NCBI GenBank assembly: GCA_022825135.1
Contig: JAJDYN010000005.1
Span: forward strand, 62,001-126,000
Reading direction: 5' to 3'
DNA: 64,000 bases
Origin: Gemmatimonadota bacterium
GTDB lineage: Bacteria > Gemmatimonadota > Gemmatimonadetes > Longimicrobiales > Gaopeijiaceae
Positions 1 to 8,102 of this stretch are shown one piece after another. The position numbers and the translations under genes are program-made. The notes beneath the pieces are model-generated. The model did not search any database. It was given only the letters and a program-made list of their open reading frames with translations, and was not told the DNA's origin. Position 1 is the first letter of the stretch. Every line of letters starts with the position of its first letter.

Positions 1-3000
1 CGATAAGCGATCGCCACGACTGGCGCCGCTCAATGTCGACCGTTGCCGCCACGATCGCGGTCTCGCTCTCCGCAGCCGTGGCTGCGGCCTCCGGATCGTC
101 GCCCGCCAGCACGACCCGCTGATTCTGTGCCGCCAGTTGCGCCGCCAGCTCCGCGGCCACGCTGCCCCGGTCGGCGGCCAGGACCCAGACGCCCTCCGGC
201 AAGTCGATCTCGGCTGGACCCTGCGCCACGATCACCCCTCGATCCGGCAGACCGGCCACTTCCTGCAGGTCCAGGCCGAGAACCTCCGATTCGGCAAATC
301 CGGTATCCGCGAGTGCCCGCCGCCACACGTCGGGCCCCGCGAGAGCGTGGTCCGTACGGTAGCGATCGTCGAAGCGCCACCATCCGTCCAGCTGCCCGAA
401 TATCAGATCCATCCAGCCCCTGCCCCGCTGGTTTTCGAGCGCCACCAGCAGCCCGGAGGGCGCGAGGAGCGTCCTGCAGTGCGCGAGCGTCTCATCCAGA
501 TGGCGGGTGGCGTGCAGGACGTTGGCCGCGATTACCAGGTCGTAACCGTGGGCCTCGAAGCCCTGGTCCACCGGGTCCTTCTCGATGTCGAGCACCCTGT
601 AGTCGATCGAGGCATCCGCGAAGCGTGCCTCCGCCTCCGCGAAGAACCCCGCGGAGATGTCGGTATACATGTAGTCGAACCGTCCGGCCGGAAGTTCGGG
701 CAGGACGTATTCGGTCGCCGAGCCGATCCCGGCGCCGACCTCCAGCACACGCAGCCGTCGACCCTCCGGCGACTCGTCCACGAGCGTGCGAACCACCTCG
801 CCCAACATCCGGTTCGCCGCCCGCCAGACCGCCGCCCGCCGATACAGGTCGGCGGCCGTCGGCTCGGCATCGCCGAAGAGCAGCGACAGCGGGTCCGCAT
901 TGCCGCGAAGCACCTCGGGAAGGGCGCCGGCGCAGCGCCGAAACAGCCCGATCTCGTTGGTAGCGTGCGGGAACCGCCCCGTTGTCTCGCTCAGAAACGC
1001 CTCGACGTGGGGCGGCATTTGATCCGGCAGCGGCTCGTCGGCTCCGATCGTTACGACGAAGCCCTCGTCCTTCGGCTGCAACACGCCTGAACGAGCCAGT
1101 ATCGCGAGCATCCGGCGCAACAGATTCGTGTGCTCGGGCAGGACTTCCAGGCGCACGCACAGCTCTTCGGGGTCGACGACCTCGCCTGCCCTGCGCTCCC
1201 ACCCCAGTGCCTGGAGCGCCGAAAGCGCGTAGCACCACGACACCCGCTCCATAACACCCTGCAGGTCGGTCTCGTCCGCGACCTCGACTCCCTCGTCGGC
1301 GAGATAATCGGAAAACGGCTTCGAGCGGGAGGCCGCGGCCGACGGACTCGGGAGGAAGTCCGCCGCCGGCATGCCCGGCGGCAAGGCGCGGTCCCGCCAT
1401 ACGACCTCGTAGAGCAACTCCTCCAACCCCTCCACGGCGGGGAGCAAGGCACTCCGCGTCGCCCGCTTCACCGTGTACCCGTTCAGCGTGCCGATCGGGG
1501 ATCCGCCGAGGTCGTAGAGGGTGATGTCCGCGCTCAGCACTTCGGGGATTCCGGTGCCCGCGCCGTCCGGCGCCTCCCTCATGCGGACATGGCAGAACAG
1601 CCGCTCGGGCAGTTGTTCCGGCACCGAGAGGCGCTCCCACCCGAAGGGCAGATAGGTGACGTCGTCGTCGGACCCGAAGGTCTCGCGGGCTGCACCCATC
1701 ACCTGAAAGCACCCGTCCAGGACGAGCGGATGAAACGCCAACCCGGCGCGACCGGCGGACGCCGGGAGTGACACTTCGCCGAAGGCCTCGCCCGGCCCGG
1801 CCCAAAGCGCCTCCAATGTGCGGAAGGAGGGGCCGAGATCGATCCCGACCTCCGCCTTGGCGCTGTAGTAGGCCGGAAGATCCACCGGCGCCAGATCCGT
1901 CCTGAGCCGCGCGAGATCCGGCGATGCGGCGAGCGGCGGATCCGCACCGGCGCCGGTCGAGACCCGGCCCTCCGCGTGCAGCGTCCATTCCTCGTCGGCG
2001 GCACCCCGGCTCAGAATCCGGACGCGGCGCGATCCGTCCTCGGCAGCATCGTCCAGCAGCACCTGCAGCCGCCGACCTTCTTCCTCGCTTCCGTCTCCAC
2101 CGTCCCGCTCCGGGAAGACCAGCGCGCTCTGCATCTGGAAGTCTTCGATGACCGCCGGGCCGGGGCCCTCCATGGTGCAGGCCGACGCGGCCATCGCGCC
2201 GTGGAGCGCGCCGGGAGCCACCACCCGGTCGAACACGCGGTGGTCGCCCAGCCATGCCGGGTCGGAGGGAAACAACTCGGTGTCGAAGCTGATCTCGCCG
2301 CTGGCGGATTCGTGGCGGCTGCCGAGGAGCGGGTGATCGGCGCTCGAGCGCCTCCGCCGTGGTGCGTCGATCCAGTGGCGGTCGCGGCGGAACGGATACC
2401 CCGGCAGCGAGATTCGGCGCCGCGATTCTCCGGCGAAGAGCCCGTCGAAGCCCAGCGGCAATCCAGCCTCGTACGCTCCCGCGACCGCTGCGAAGAAGGC
2501 GTCCTCGGCCTCCGCTGCTGACACGTTGCGTCCGGGCCGCTTGAGACTCGACAGCGCCACGGGAGGCTCGGGGGCCCCTGCCGACGCGGGCCAGGCGAGC
2601 GTGGTCATCGGTCCGAGCACCGCGTGCGGACCGATCTCCACGACCGCGTTCACCTCCAGCCCCGCCAGCGTCTCGACGCAGGCGCGGAACGCCACCGGCG
2701 CGCGCATCTGCCGCCGCCAGTACGCCGCATCCAGCGCCTCGCCCGAACCGACCGTCCGTCCGGTGAGATTGCTGATGAAGGGCAGCGAAGGCGGCGCAAA
2801 GGCGACCCGCGAGAGAGCTTCCTCCAGATCGTCCAGAGCCGGCTCGATCATGGCGCTGTGGTAGGCGGGACTCTTCCGGAGCCGCGCGACCCGAATCCCC
2901 GAAGCCTCCAGACGCTCCAGGATCGCGGCGATCTCCGCCGCCGGACCGCTGATGACCTGATGCGCGCCATTGTCGGCGGCGATGCAGAGGCCGACGCCAC

Positions 3001-5206
3001 GGGAGGCCGCGTTGTGCTCGTCCAGCGTCTCCGCGACGTGAGTGGCCGGCGCGAACACCGCGCCCATCGCGCCTTCGCCGGGAAGGGCGCCGACCAGCTC
3101 TCCCCGCGCCGCCGCGAGGCGCAGGCCGTCCTCCAGGCCGAACACGCCCGCGGTATGGGCCGCCGCGATCTCGCCCAGGCTGTGTCCCAGCACCACGTCC
3201 GGCCGAATGCCGAGGCTTGACCACAGCGCCGCGAGGGCGCATTCGAGTGCGTAGATCGCCGGCTGCTTCCACTGCGGATCGTCCAGGTCTCCCGTGGCTG
3301 CAGGACGACCGAACATCACATCGAGCAGCGAGGCGTCACGCTCTCCCCGGAGCACTTCGTCGCACCGGTCGAGCACCGCGCGCACCACCGGCTCGCTCGC
3401 ATAGAGCCCCGCACCCATGCCCGGCCACTGACTGGCCTGTCCGGTGTAGGCGAAGGCAATCTTCCGTCCCGCCCCCGGCCGCGACCCGGTTCGCGGCCCC
3501 TCTTCCGCGGAGACGAGCGCCTGCAACTGCTCGCGCAACGACGCGCCGTCCCGGAACAACACGCCGGCGCGGCAGTCGAAGTGACTGCGCCCCACACCCG
3601 CCGTCCAGGCCATGTCCGCGAGGAGCGCTTCATCCGCGCCGCTCATGGCGGATGCCTTCCCCACTCCTTCGTCGACCCAAACGAGATACCGTTCCGCGAG
3701 CTCCCGGAGCGCCTCTTCGGACTTGGCGGAAAGCGGCAGGATACGTGTCACACGGGTAGAGAGCCTTCCCTCCCGCGATGGGGGCAAGCGCACCGCATTC
3801 GTGCGCTCCTCCGCAAGTGGCACGGGGACCGGCAAGGCGGACCCGACAGGCCACCGTCGGCCGCTCGGCTCCCCATCCTCCGAGGTGCCGTCGGAGGGTT
3901 CGCGCCCTTCCAGGAGGATGTGAGCGTTCGTCCCGGACCACCCGAAGCCGCTTACCCCGGCCCGCGGAGGTCGGCCCGCACGAAGCGGCCACTCCATCCG
4001 GTCTCCCGTCACCCGCAGGGGAATCCGATCCCAGTCGATCTGCGGGCTCGGATCATGGAAGTGCAGGTGTTTCGGGATCGTTCGCCGTCCCATGGAGAGG
4101 ACGGCCTTGATCACCCCGGCCACGCCCGCGGCCGCCTCCAGGTGGCCGATGTTCGTCTTCACCGAGCCGATCAGGACCGGGCGCTCCGGTTCCCGTCCCC
4201 TGCCGTAGGCGGCTGCCGTCGCGCGCGCCTCGATGGGGTCCCCGACTTCCGTTCCCGTGCCATGCGCCTCCACGTAGTCCACATCCGAAGGCCGGAGTCC
4301 CGCCCGCAGGAGCGCGTCCTCGATGCAACGTTCCTGCGCGTCCTGGCTCGGCACCGTCAGGCCCGGGGTCGCGCCGTCCTGGTTCACGGCGGTGCTGCGG
4401 ATCACGGCCCAGATCCGGTCGCCGTCGGCCACGGCCTCGCCGAGCCGCTTCAGGACGAGGATGCCGCACCCTTCGCCTCGCACATAGCCGTTCGCCCCCG
4501 CGTCGAAGGTGGCGCACCGTCCATCCGGCGACAGCATTCCGGCGTTCGCGCGCATTTCGAACAGCTGGGCCGACAGGATCGCATGCACGCCGCCCGCCAG
4601 CGCCAGGTCCGCCTCCTGCCGTTGCAGCCCCGACACGGCCTGATGAATCGCCACCAGCGACGATGAGCAGGCGGTGTCGAGGGCCATCGCCGGACCGTTC
4701 AGCCCCAGTGCGAAGGCAACCCGCCCGATGGCGGTGTTGAAGGATGTTCCCGTGACCGAATAGAGGCTCGCGGCCGGTTCCGTCGGTTGGCCCGCGTCGA
4801 GGACCAGCGCCCGGTAGTCGTAGTTGCTGATGCCCGCGTATACACCGGTGCGGCTGCCTTTCAGCCGATCCGGATCGATCCCGGCATCCTCGAGCGCCTG
4901 CCAGCTCGTCTCGAGCATCATGCGCTGCTGCGGATCGAGGCGTTGCGCCTCGACGGGCGAGATTCGGAAAAACGAGGCGTCGAACTCGTCCAGCCGATCC
5001 AGGAAACCGGCATACCTGCAACCCCTGGCGACCTTGTCGTCAGAAAAGAGCTGGCCCGCGCGCCCGGCTCCGGAACCCGGAACCCCCTCGGTGACCGCGT
5101 TTACGCCGGCTTCGAGCAGGTCCCAGAACTCGGGAACACCGGGTGCACCGGGAAATCGGCAGGCCATGCCGACAATCGCAATGGGCTCGAAATCACTGGG
5201 GGGCAT
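1..5206 (-). CDS. Type I polyketide synthase, KS-AT-DH-cMT..., 3' end outside window
   Basis: Multidomain polyketide synthase; 1735 codons lie in the window and the frame is still open at base 1. The ATG at 5206 follows GAGGTGG. Domains in order: ketosynthase (residues about 8-430; DTACSSS with Cys180, HGTGTEVGDP, KTNIGHLE); acyltransferase (about 580-870; GHSLGE, Ser676); dehydratase (about 955-1215; His989 in DHRVF...AP, second catalytic Asp1164 in LDGCFQ); and a C-methyltransferase with the SAM loop LEVGAGIGS (about 1490). The last residues in the window (WVLAADRGSV) resemble the start of a ketoreductase region. ER, KR and ACP cannot be judged because they would lie off the edge. The AT selectivity segment reads PAYHS (Tyr782-Ser784), matching neither the classical malonyl HAFH nor the methylmalonyl YASH motif. 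By family knowledge, KS-AT-DH-cMT is the order of highly reducing synthases; iterative action is inference. The DUF5916 gene ends only 23 bases upstream, so co-transcription is likely. Confidence 0.95.
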   Translation of the reverse strand, partial: MPPSDFEPIAIVGMACRFPGAPGVPEFWDLLEAGVNAVTEGVPGSGAGRAGQLFSDDKVARGCRYAGFLDRLDEFDASFFRISPVEAQRLDPQQRMMLETSWQALEDAGIDPDRLKGSRTGVYAGISNYDYRALVLDAGQPTEPAASLYSVTGTSFNTAIGRVAFALGLNGPAMALDTACSSSLVAIHQAVSGLQRQEADLALAGGVHAILSAQLFEMRANAGMLSPDGRCATFDAGANGYVRGEGCGILVLKRLGEAVADGDRIWAVIRSTAVNQDGATPGLTVPSQDAQERCIEDALLRAGLRPSDVDYVEAHGTGTEVGDPIEARATAAAYGRGREPERPVLIGSVKTNIGHLEAAAGVAGVIKAVLSMGRRTIPKHLHFHDPSPQIDWDRIPLRVTGDRMEWPLRAGRPPRAGVSGFGWSGTNAHILLEGREPSDGTSEDGEPSGRRWPVGSALPVPVPLAEERTNAVRLPPSREGRLSTRVTRILPLSAKSEEALRELAERYLVWVDEGVGKASAMSGADEALLADMAWTAGVGRSHFDCRAGVLFRDGASLREQLQALVSAEEGPRTGSRPGAGRKIAFAYTGQASQWPGMGAGLYASEPVVRAVLDRCDEVLRGERDASLLDVMFGRPAATGDLDDPQWKQPAIYALECALAALWSSLGIRPDVVLGHSLGEIAAAHTAGVFGLEDGLRLAAARGELVGALPGEGAMGAVFAPATHVAETLDEHNAASRGVGLCIAADNGAHQVISGPAAEIAAILERLEASGIRVARLRKSPAYHSAMIEPALDDLEEALSRVAFAPPSLPFISNLTGRTVGSGEALDAAYWRRQMRAPVAFRACVETLAGLEVNAVVEIGPHAVLGPMTTLAWPASAGAPEPPVALSSLKRPGRNVSAAEAEDAFFAAVAGAYEAGLPLGFDGLFAGESRRRISLPGYPFRRDRHWIDAPRRRRSSADHPLLGSRHESASGEISFDTELFPSDPAWLGDHRVFDRVVAPGALHGAMAASACTMEGPGPAVIEDFQMQSALVFPERDGGDGSEEEGRRLQVLLDDAAEDGSRRVRILSRGAADEEWTLHAEGRVSTGAGADPPLAASPDLARLRTDLAPVDLPAYYSAKAEVGIDLGPSFRTLEALWAGPGEAFGEVSLPASAGRAGLAFHPLVLDGCFQVMGAARETFGSDDDVTYLPFGWERLSVPEQLPERLFCHVRMREAPDGAGTGIPEVLSADITLYDLGGSPIGTLNGYTVKRATRSALLPAVEGLEELLYEVVWRDRALPPGMPAADFLPSPSAAASRSKPFSDYLADEGVEVADETDLQGVMERVSWCYALSALQALGWERRAGEVVDPEELCVRLEVLPEHTNLLRRMLAILARSGVLQPKDEGFVVTIGADEPLPDQMPPHVEAFLSETTGRFPHATNEIGLFRRCAGALPEVLRGNADPLSLLFGDAEPTAADLYRRAAVWRAANRMLGEVVRTLVDESPEGRRLRVLEVGAGIGSATEYVLPELPAGRFDYMYTDISAGFFAEAEARFADASIDYRVLDIEKDPVDQGFEAHGYDLVIAANVLHATRHLDETLAHCRTLLAPSGLLVALENQRGRGWMDLIFGQLDGWWRFDDRYRTDHALAGPDVWRRALADTGFAESEVLGLDLQEVAGLPDRGVIVAQGPAEIDLPEGVWVLAADRGSVAAELAAQLAAQNQRVVLAGDDPEAAATAAESETAIVAATVDIERRQSWRSLI

Positions 5207-5229
5207 TGCCACCTCGTCGCCGCAGCCCG

Positions 5230-7593
5230 TCACCACGAAAGCGTCTTCGAGTATTTCACCGAGAACGCCCGCCCCGACGACAGCGGGGTACGCGGAATCA
5301 TGTTTTCATCCCGCTCCGTGTGAAGACCCTCGCTGTATACGATCCAGAGATCGGTGCCTTCGCTGAAGTGATAACGAATGCGCGTGTTGATGCTGGTGAG
5401 GTCGTCCACGCCGTTGTACTGGGTGTACGTGCTCAGAGAAAGACGGGTGTCCAGCGCAAACTCCACCTTCAGTTGCGCCAGATGCGTCGTGGTGGCCAGA
5501 TCGCGCTCGGGAAAATCGATCCGGTTGATGGAGTAGGCCATCCCGAGCTCGAGATGCCCGGAGACATTCCACACGGGCCCGGCCGATACACCGATCCGGC
5601 TTCCGTCGTAGAAAGTGCCGGCTGAAGCCGTGAACCTGCCGCGGAAATCGTCGCTGCGAGACAGCATGAAGTTGGCCGCAACCTCGTGAAACCAGTAGTC
5701 ACCCGCCGCGACCTCCACGTCGGAAATGGGGAACGGGTCGCGCACGCTTTCGAACTGCGACCTGACACCCACATCGAGCCTGGCTCCGCCCTTGAACTGC
5801 ACCTCCGCCTTGGGATATACCTCCCTCGATTCCGGCGTCCCGTCCGAATTGCGGGTGAACTGCGTGGCGGTCAGCCGCACGCCCCGCCTGCGAAACATCG
5901 AGCTGGCGTCCATGTACTCGCCGTATGCGAGCTCCAGGCCGCCAAGGGTGAAGCCCGTGCGCCGCTGGAATCCGAGACCGGGCCTGTAGTCGGATCCCAC
6001 CCGGACGGCATCGGCGGAGTAGGTGAATCCCACGTCGCGACGCCGCTCCCAGCGGGCCCGCATCAGTCCGGTCTCCAGGCCGGTGGCGTCCGTCGTCGCC
6101 TCGTCGAAGGTCTGCGCCCATTGCAGCAGCGCGTACTCGTCGCCGGCCACCCGCACCGACGCGTCCAGTCCGTACGCGACGTTGTCCCCGCCGTGCGAAC
6201 CCAACCGGCTGGTGACCATCGCGCCAACGGTCGAGTAGGGGTTCAGGACCTGCTGGCGCAGACGCACCACGCCCATGTTCTCGGAAGACAGGTTGCCGTG
6301 CGCCCCCGTCTGCATGTTCAGGAGCCCGTAGTCCGTGCCCCCGATCCGTCCAACCGCGCGCACGCCGCCGTAGATCTTCACGATCTCGCCCTCGCTGAGC
6401 CCGATCTGCCGGCTGTGGAAGAGCCGGTTGAAGGGCCCGCCGGTGTTGAAGTCGAAAGTCGCGGAGCGCTCCTGGAAGAACTGGCGCTTTTCGGGAATGA
6501 ACAGCGGAAAGCGCTCGATGTTGATCTGGGCGCTATCGGCCTCCACCTGTGCGAAATCGGTGTTGGCGGTGAGGTTCAGCGCCAGGTTGGAGGTAGGAGA
6601 GTACTTGATGTCGAGTCCCGCTTCACGGGTCCCGTCCTGTTCGGCATCCCACACCGAATCCGGGCCTCGGGGGCCATCCGCGAGCTTCGGAGTCCGGCGC
6701 ACGCCGCCCAGCACATAGGGCGTCGCGTAGACGGGAGTCTGCTGCCGCACGTTCTGGAGGGCGATGCGCTGAGCCTGGGAGGGCTTCACGAACGCCACCC
6801 CGCCCCATCCCGGATCGATGTCGGGGAAGAGGTGGCGCTCGTCCTTGCGCGCGATCATCCGGTAGATGATCAGGCCCATCGTCACCTCCTCGCCCAGCAC
6901 CTGGAAACCCAGGGTGGAGAAGGGAATCCGAAACTCGGCGAACCAGCCCTCGCCGGTGCGGCTGGTCGCCACATCCCAGTACGAGTTCCAGTCGTTATTC
7001 ATGGGCAGTCCGCCGCCGGCCGTAAACTGGGCATCGTTGTAGACCGTGCGGTCCACGCGCGTCCCCGCCGGATTGGTCAGGAACATGACGGCGGTCTCAT
7101 AGTCATTGTAGCTGTCCACGATGACGGCCAGGGCGTCGTCCCCGCTGTACCGGTCGCGGTAGAAGGTGTTGGCGCGGATTCCGTCCGGATCGGAGTCGTA
7201 CATGCGACCCGACACGTAGAGGAAGCGGTCGTCGTGGGCGATGCGAACCTCGCTGGGCTCCGTGACAGGGCCATGGTACGTGGGGGCGAACACGATCATC
7301 GGGACGGGCTCCACGGCCTCCCATGCCGCCTCGTCCACGACCCCATCCAGCTCGATGGGCCCCGAGATACGGGGAACAACCATGGGGATGGTCCGGGAGT
7401 CGCCCGTGGACGGGTCGGGTCCGGCCTGCGGAACCTGCCCGCCCAGGGGCGACGGCGGGAGCCAGGGCAACGCCAGCAGCGATGCCACGAGGAAAGGCCG
7501 GGCGGCCAGGCTCCGCGCATCCACGCGGGATGCCCCGGAGCCGGGGCGGGCCCCGCCGTCATCCGCCGTAGTGAAGGAAACCGTAGCCCCCAT
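5230..7593 (-). CDS. DUF5916 / CBM9-like N-terminal outer-membrane beta-barrel protein
   Basis: 787 residues. The N-terminus has a signal-like hydrophobic stretch (about 30-50), then a carbohydrate-binding family 9-like domain (PIELDGVVDEAAWEAVE near 80, repeated DDxFLYVS-type strands). The rest is typical of DUF5916, a predicted outer-membrane barrel with aromatic-rich alternating strands. The protein ends in SKTLSW, and a terminal aromatic residue is the usual barrel assembly signal. I chose ATG 7593 because GAGGACG lies upstream; an in-frame GTG at 7623 would add ten residues but has no clear ribosome site. Members are common in Bacteroidota and Gemmatimonadota; the substrate is unknown. 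Its tight spacing to the downstream polyketide synthase gene suggests a shared transcript and perhaps a role in surface export or binding, which is inference. Confidence 0.88.
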   Translation of the reverse strand: MGATVSFTTADDGGARPGSGASRVDARSLAARPFLVASLLALPWLPPSPLGGQVPQAGPDPSTGDSRTIPMVVPRISGPIELDGVVDEAAWEAVEPVPMIVFAPTYHGPVTEPSEVRIAHDDRFLYVSGRMYDSDPDGIRANTFYRDRYSGDDALAVIVDSYNDYETAVMFLTNPAGTRVDRTVYNDAQFTAGGGLPMNNDWNSYWDVATSRTGEGWFAEFRIPFSTLGFQVLGEEVTMGLIIYRMIARKDERHLFPDIDPGWGGVAFVKPSQAQRIALQNVRQQTPVYATPYVLGGVRRTPKLADGPRGPDSVWDAEQDGTREAGLDIKYSPTSNLALNLTANTDFAQVEADSAQINIERFPLFIPEKRQFFQERSATFDFNTGGPFNRLFHSRQIGLSEGEIVKIYGGVRAVGRIGGTDYGLLNMQTGAHGNLSSENMGVVRLRQQVLNPYSTVGAMVTSRLGSHGGDNVAYGLDASVRVAGDEYALLQWAQTFDEATTDATGLETGLMRARWERRRDVGFTYSADAVRVGSDYRPGLGFQRRTGFTLGGLELAYGEYMDASSMFRRRGVRLTATQFTRNSDGTPESREVYPKAEVQFKGGARLDVGVRSQFESVRDPFPISDVEVAAGDYWFHEVAANFMLSRSDDFRGRFTASAGTFYDGSRIGVSAGPVWNVSGHLELGMAYSINRIDFPERDLATTTHLAQLKVEFALDTRLSLSTYTQYNGVDDLTSINTRIRYHFSEGTDLWIVYSEGLHTERDENMIPRTPLSSGRAFSVKYSKTLSW

Positions 7594-7893
7594 CTCTCGT
7601 CCTCGTTTACCTTCGGCTGTCACCGAACTCGGTCAACGCTCTGCTCTCGGAGGATTTTCCGCAACCCACCCGGGCACGGCTTCCGGGGATGCGTTCGATG
7701 TCCGCAGCGCCCCGGGAACAAATGATCCCCGGCACCCGGGCTTCTGCTTGCCGCCGGTGTGGCAGCCTTGTAGTATTCCTGCAGTCACTCCATTGGGGGA
7801 GTGGCGGGGCCGCTGGGGAATCGCTCAGATGGCGTTCTCCGACGGACCGCGGGCGCGGGCCCGCCGGTGTTCGGCCCGAGGTCGACTCATGAA

Positions 7894-7904
7894 AAGGAGG
7901 TGAT
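7894..7904 (+). promoter_or_regulatory. Extended Shine-Dalgarno sequence
   Basis: The stretch AAGGAGGTGATC (7894-7905) is complementary to essentially the whole conserved 3' end of 16S rRNA. It lies 7 bases (counted from GGAGG) before a TTG codon at 7908. Such a long match is rare and suggests strong ribosome binding, or a site for ribosome stalling, on this leader. Confidence 0.55.
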
Positions 7905-7907
7905 CAA

Positions 7908-7961
7908 TTGTCTAGTCCAAGTACTCTGTTCAGCCTGGCATGGGCAAGCGATCGCCGTTAG
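7908..7961 (+). CDS. Putative 17-residue leader peptide
   Basis: A TTG-initiated frame encodes MSSPSTLFSLAWASDRR and stops with TAG at 7959. The only support is the near-perfect 16S-complementary Shine-Dalgarno just upstream, with ideal spacing. A four-codon ATG frame (MKRR, 7890-7904) overlaps that site. It precedes a GC hairpin and then the NCS2 permease gene, so a leader or attenuator role is conceivable. I do not recognise the peptide. Confidence 0.35.
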   Translation: MSSPSTLFSLAWASDRR

Positions 7962-8023
7962 CCGAGTGATCGTATCTGTTCCGGCCAGCGGCCATCGTGC
8001 CGGGCTGAGCAGAAAACGCAGGA

Positions 8024-8056
8024 AGAAGGCGCCGTCGGATCGTTCCGGCGGCGCCT
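8024..8056 (+). terminator. GC-rich hairpin, terminator- or attenuator-like
   Basis: AAGGCGCCG pairs with CGGCGCCTT across a short loop, giving a stem of at least nine pairs. No run of T follows, so intrinsic termination is uncertain. It sits between the putative leader peptide and the permease start, which would fit attenuation. Confidence 0.4.
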
Positions 8057-8102
8057 TCGTCGTGCTCGCACCGTGCTGCCGCCCACTGCTCGGTCCAGCC
8101 CG

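Larger units (their letters stand above)
7594..8102. other. Intergenic region between DUF5916 and permease genes
   Basis: About 500 bases without a convincing long gene. It holds the presumed promoter of the DUF5916/PKS unit on the minus strand. On the plus strand it has an unusually complete Shine-Dalgarno sequence, a 17-codon ORF and a GC hairpin ahead of the permease gene; these are listed separately. Confidence 0.6.

Noticed and set aside
492..3272. Long minus-strand open frame, 926 codons, rich in Arg and Gly
   Set aside because: It is an out-of-frame shadow of the polyketide synthase, whose true frame shows KS, AT and DH motifs through the same bases.
7894..7905. Possible 16S rRNA 3' end on the minus strand
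   Set aside because: Only about 13 bases match and no rRNA flank is present, so it is a Shine-Dalgarno sequence, not a ribosomal gene end.
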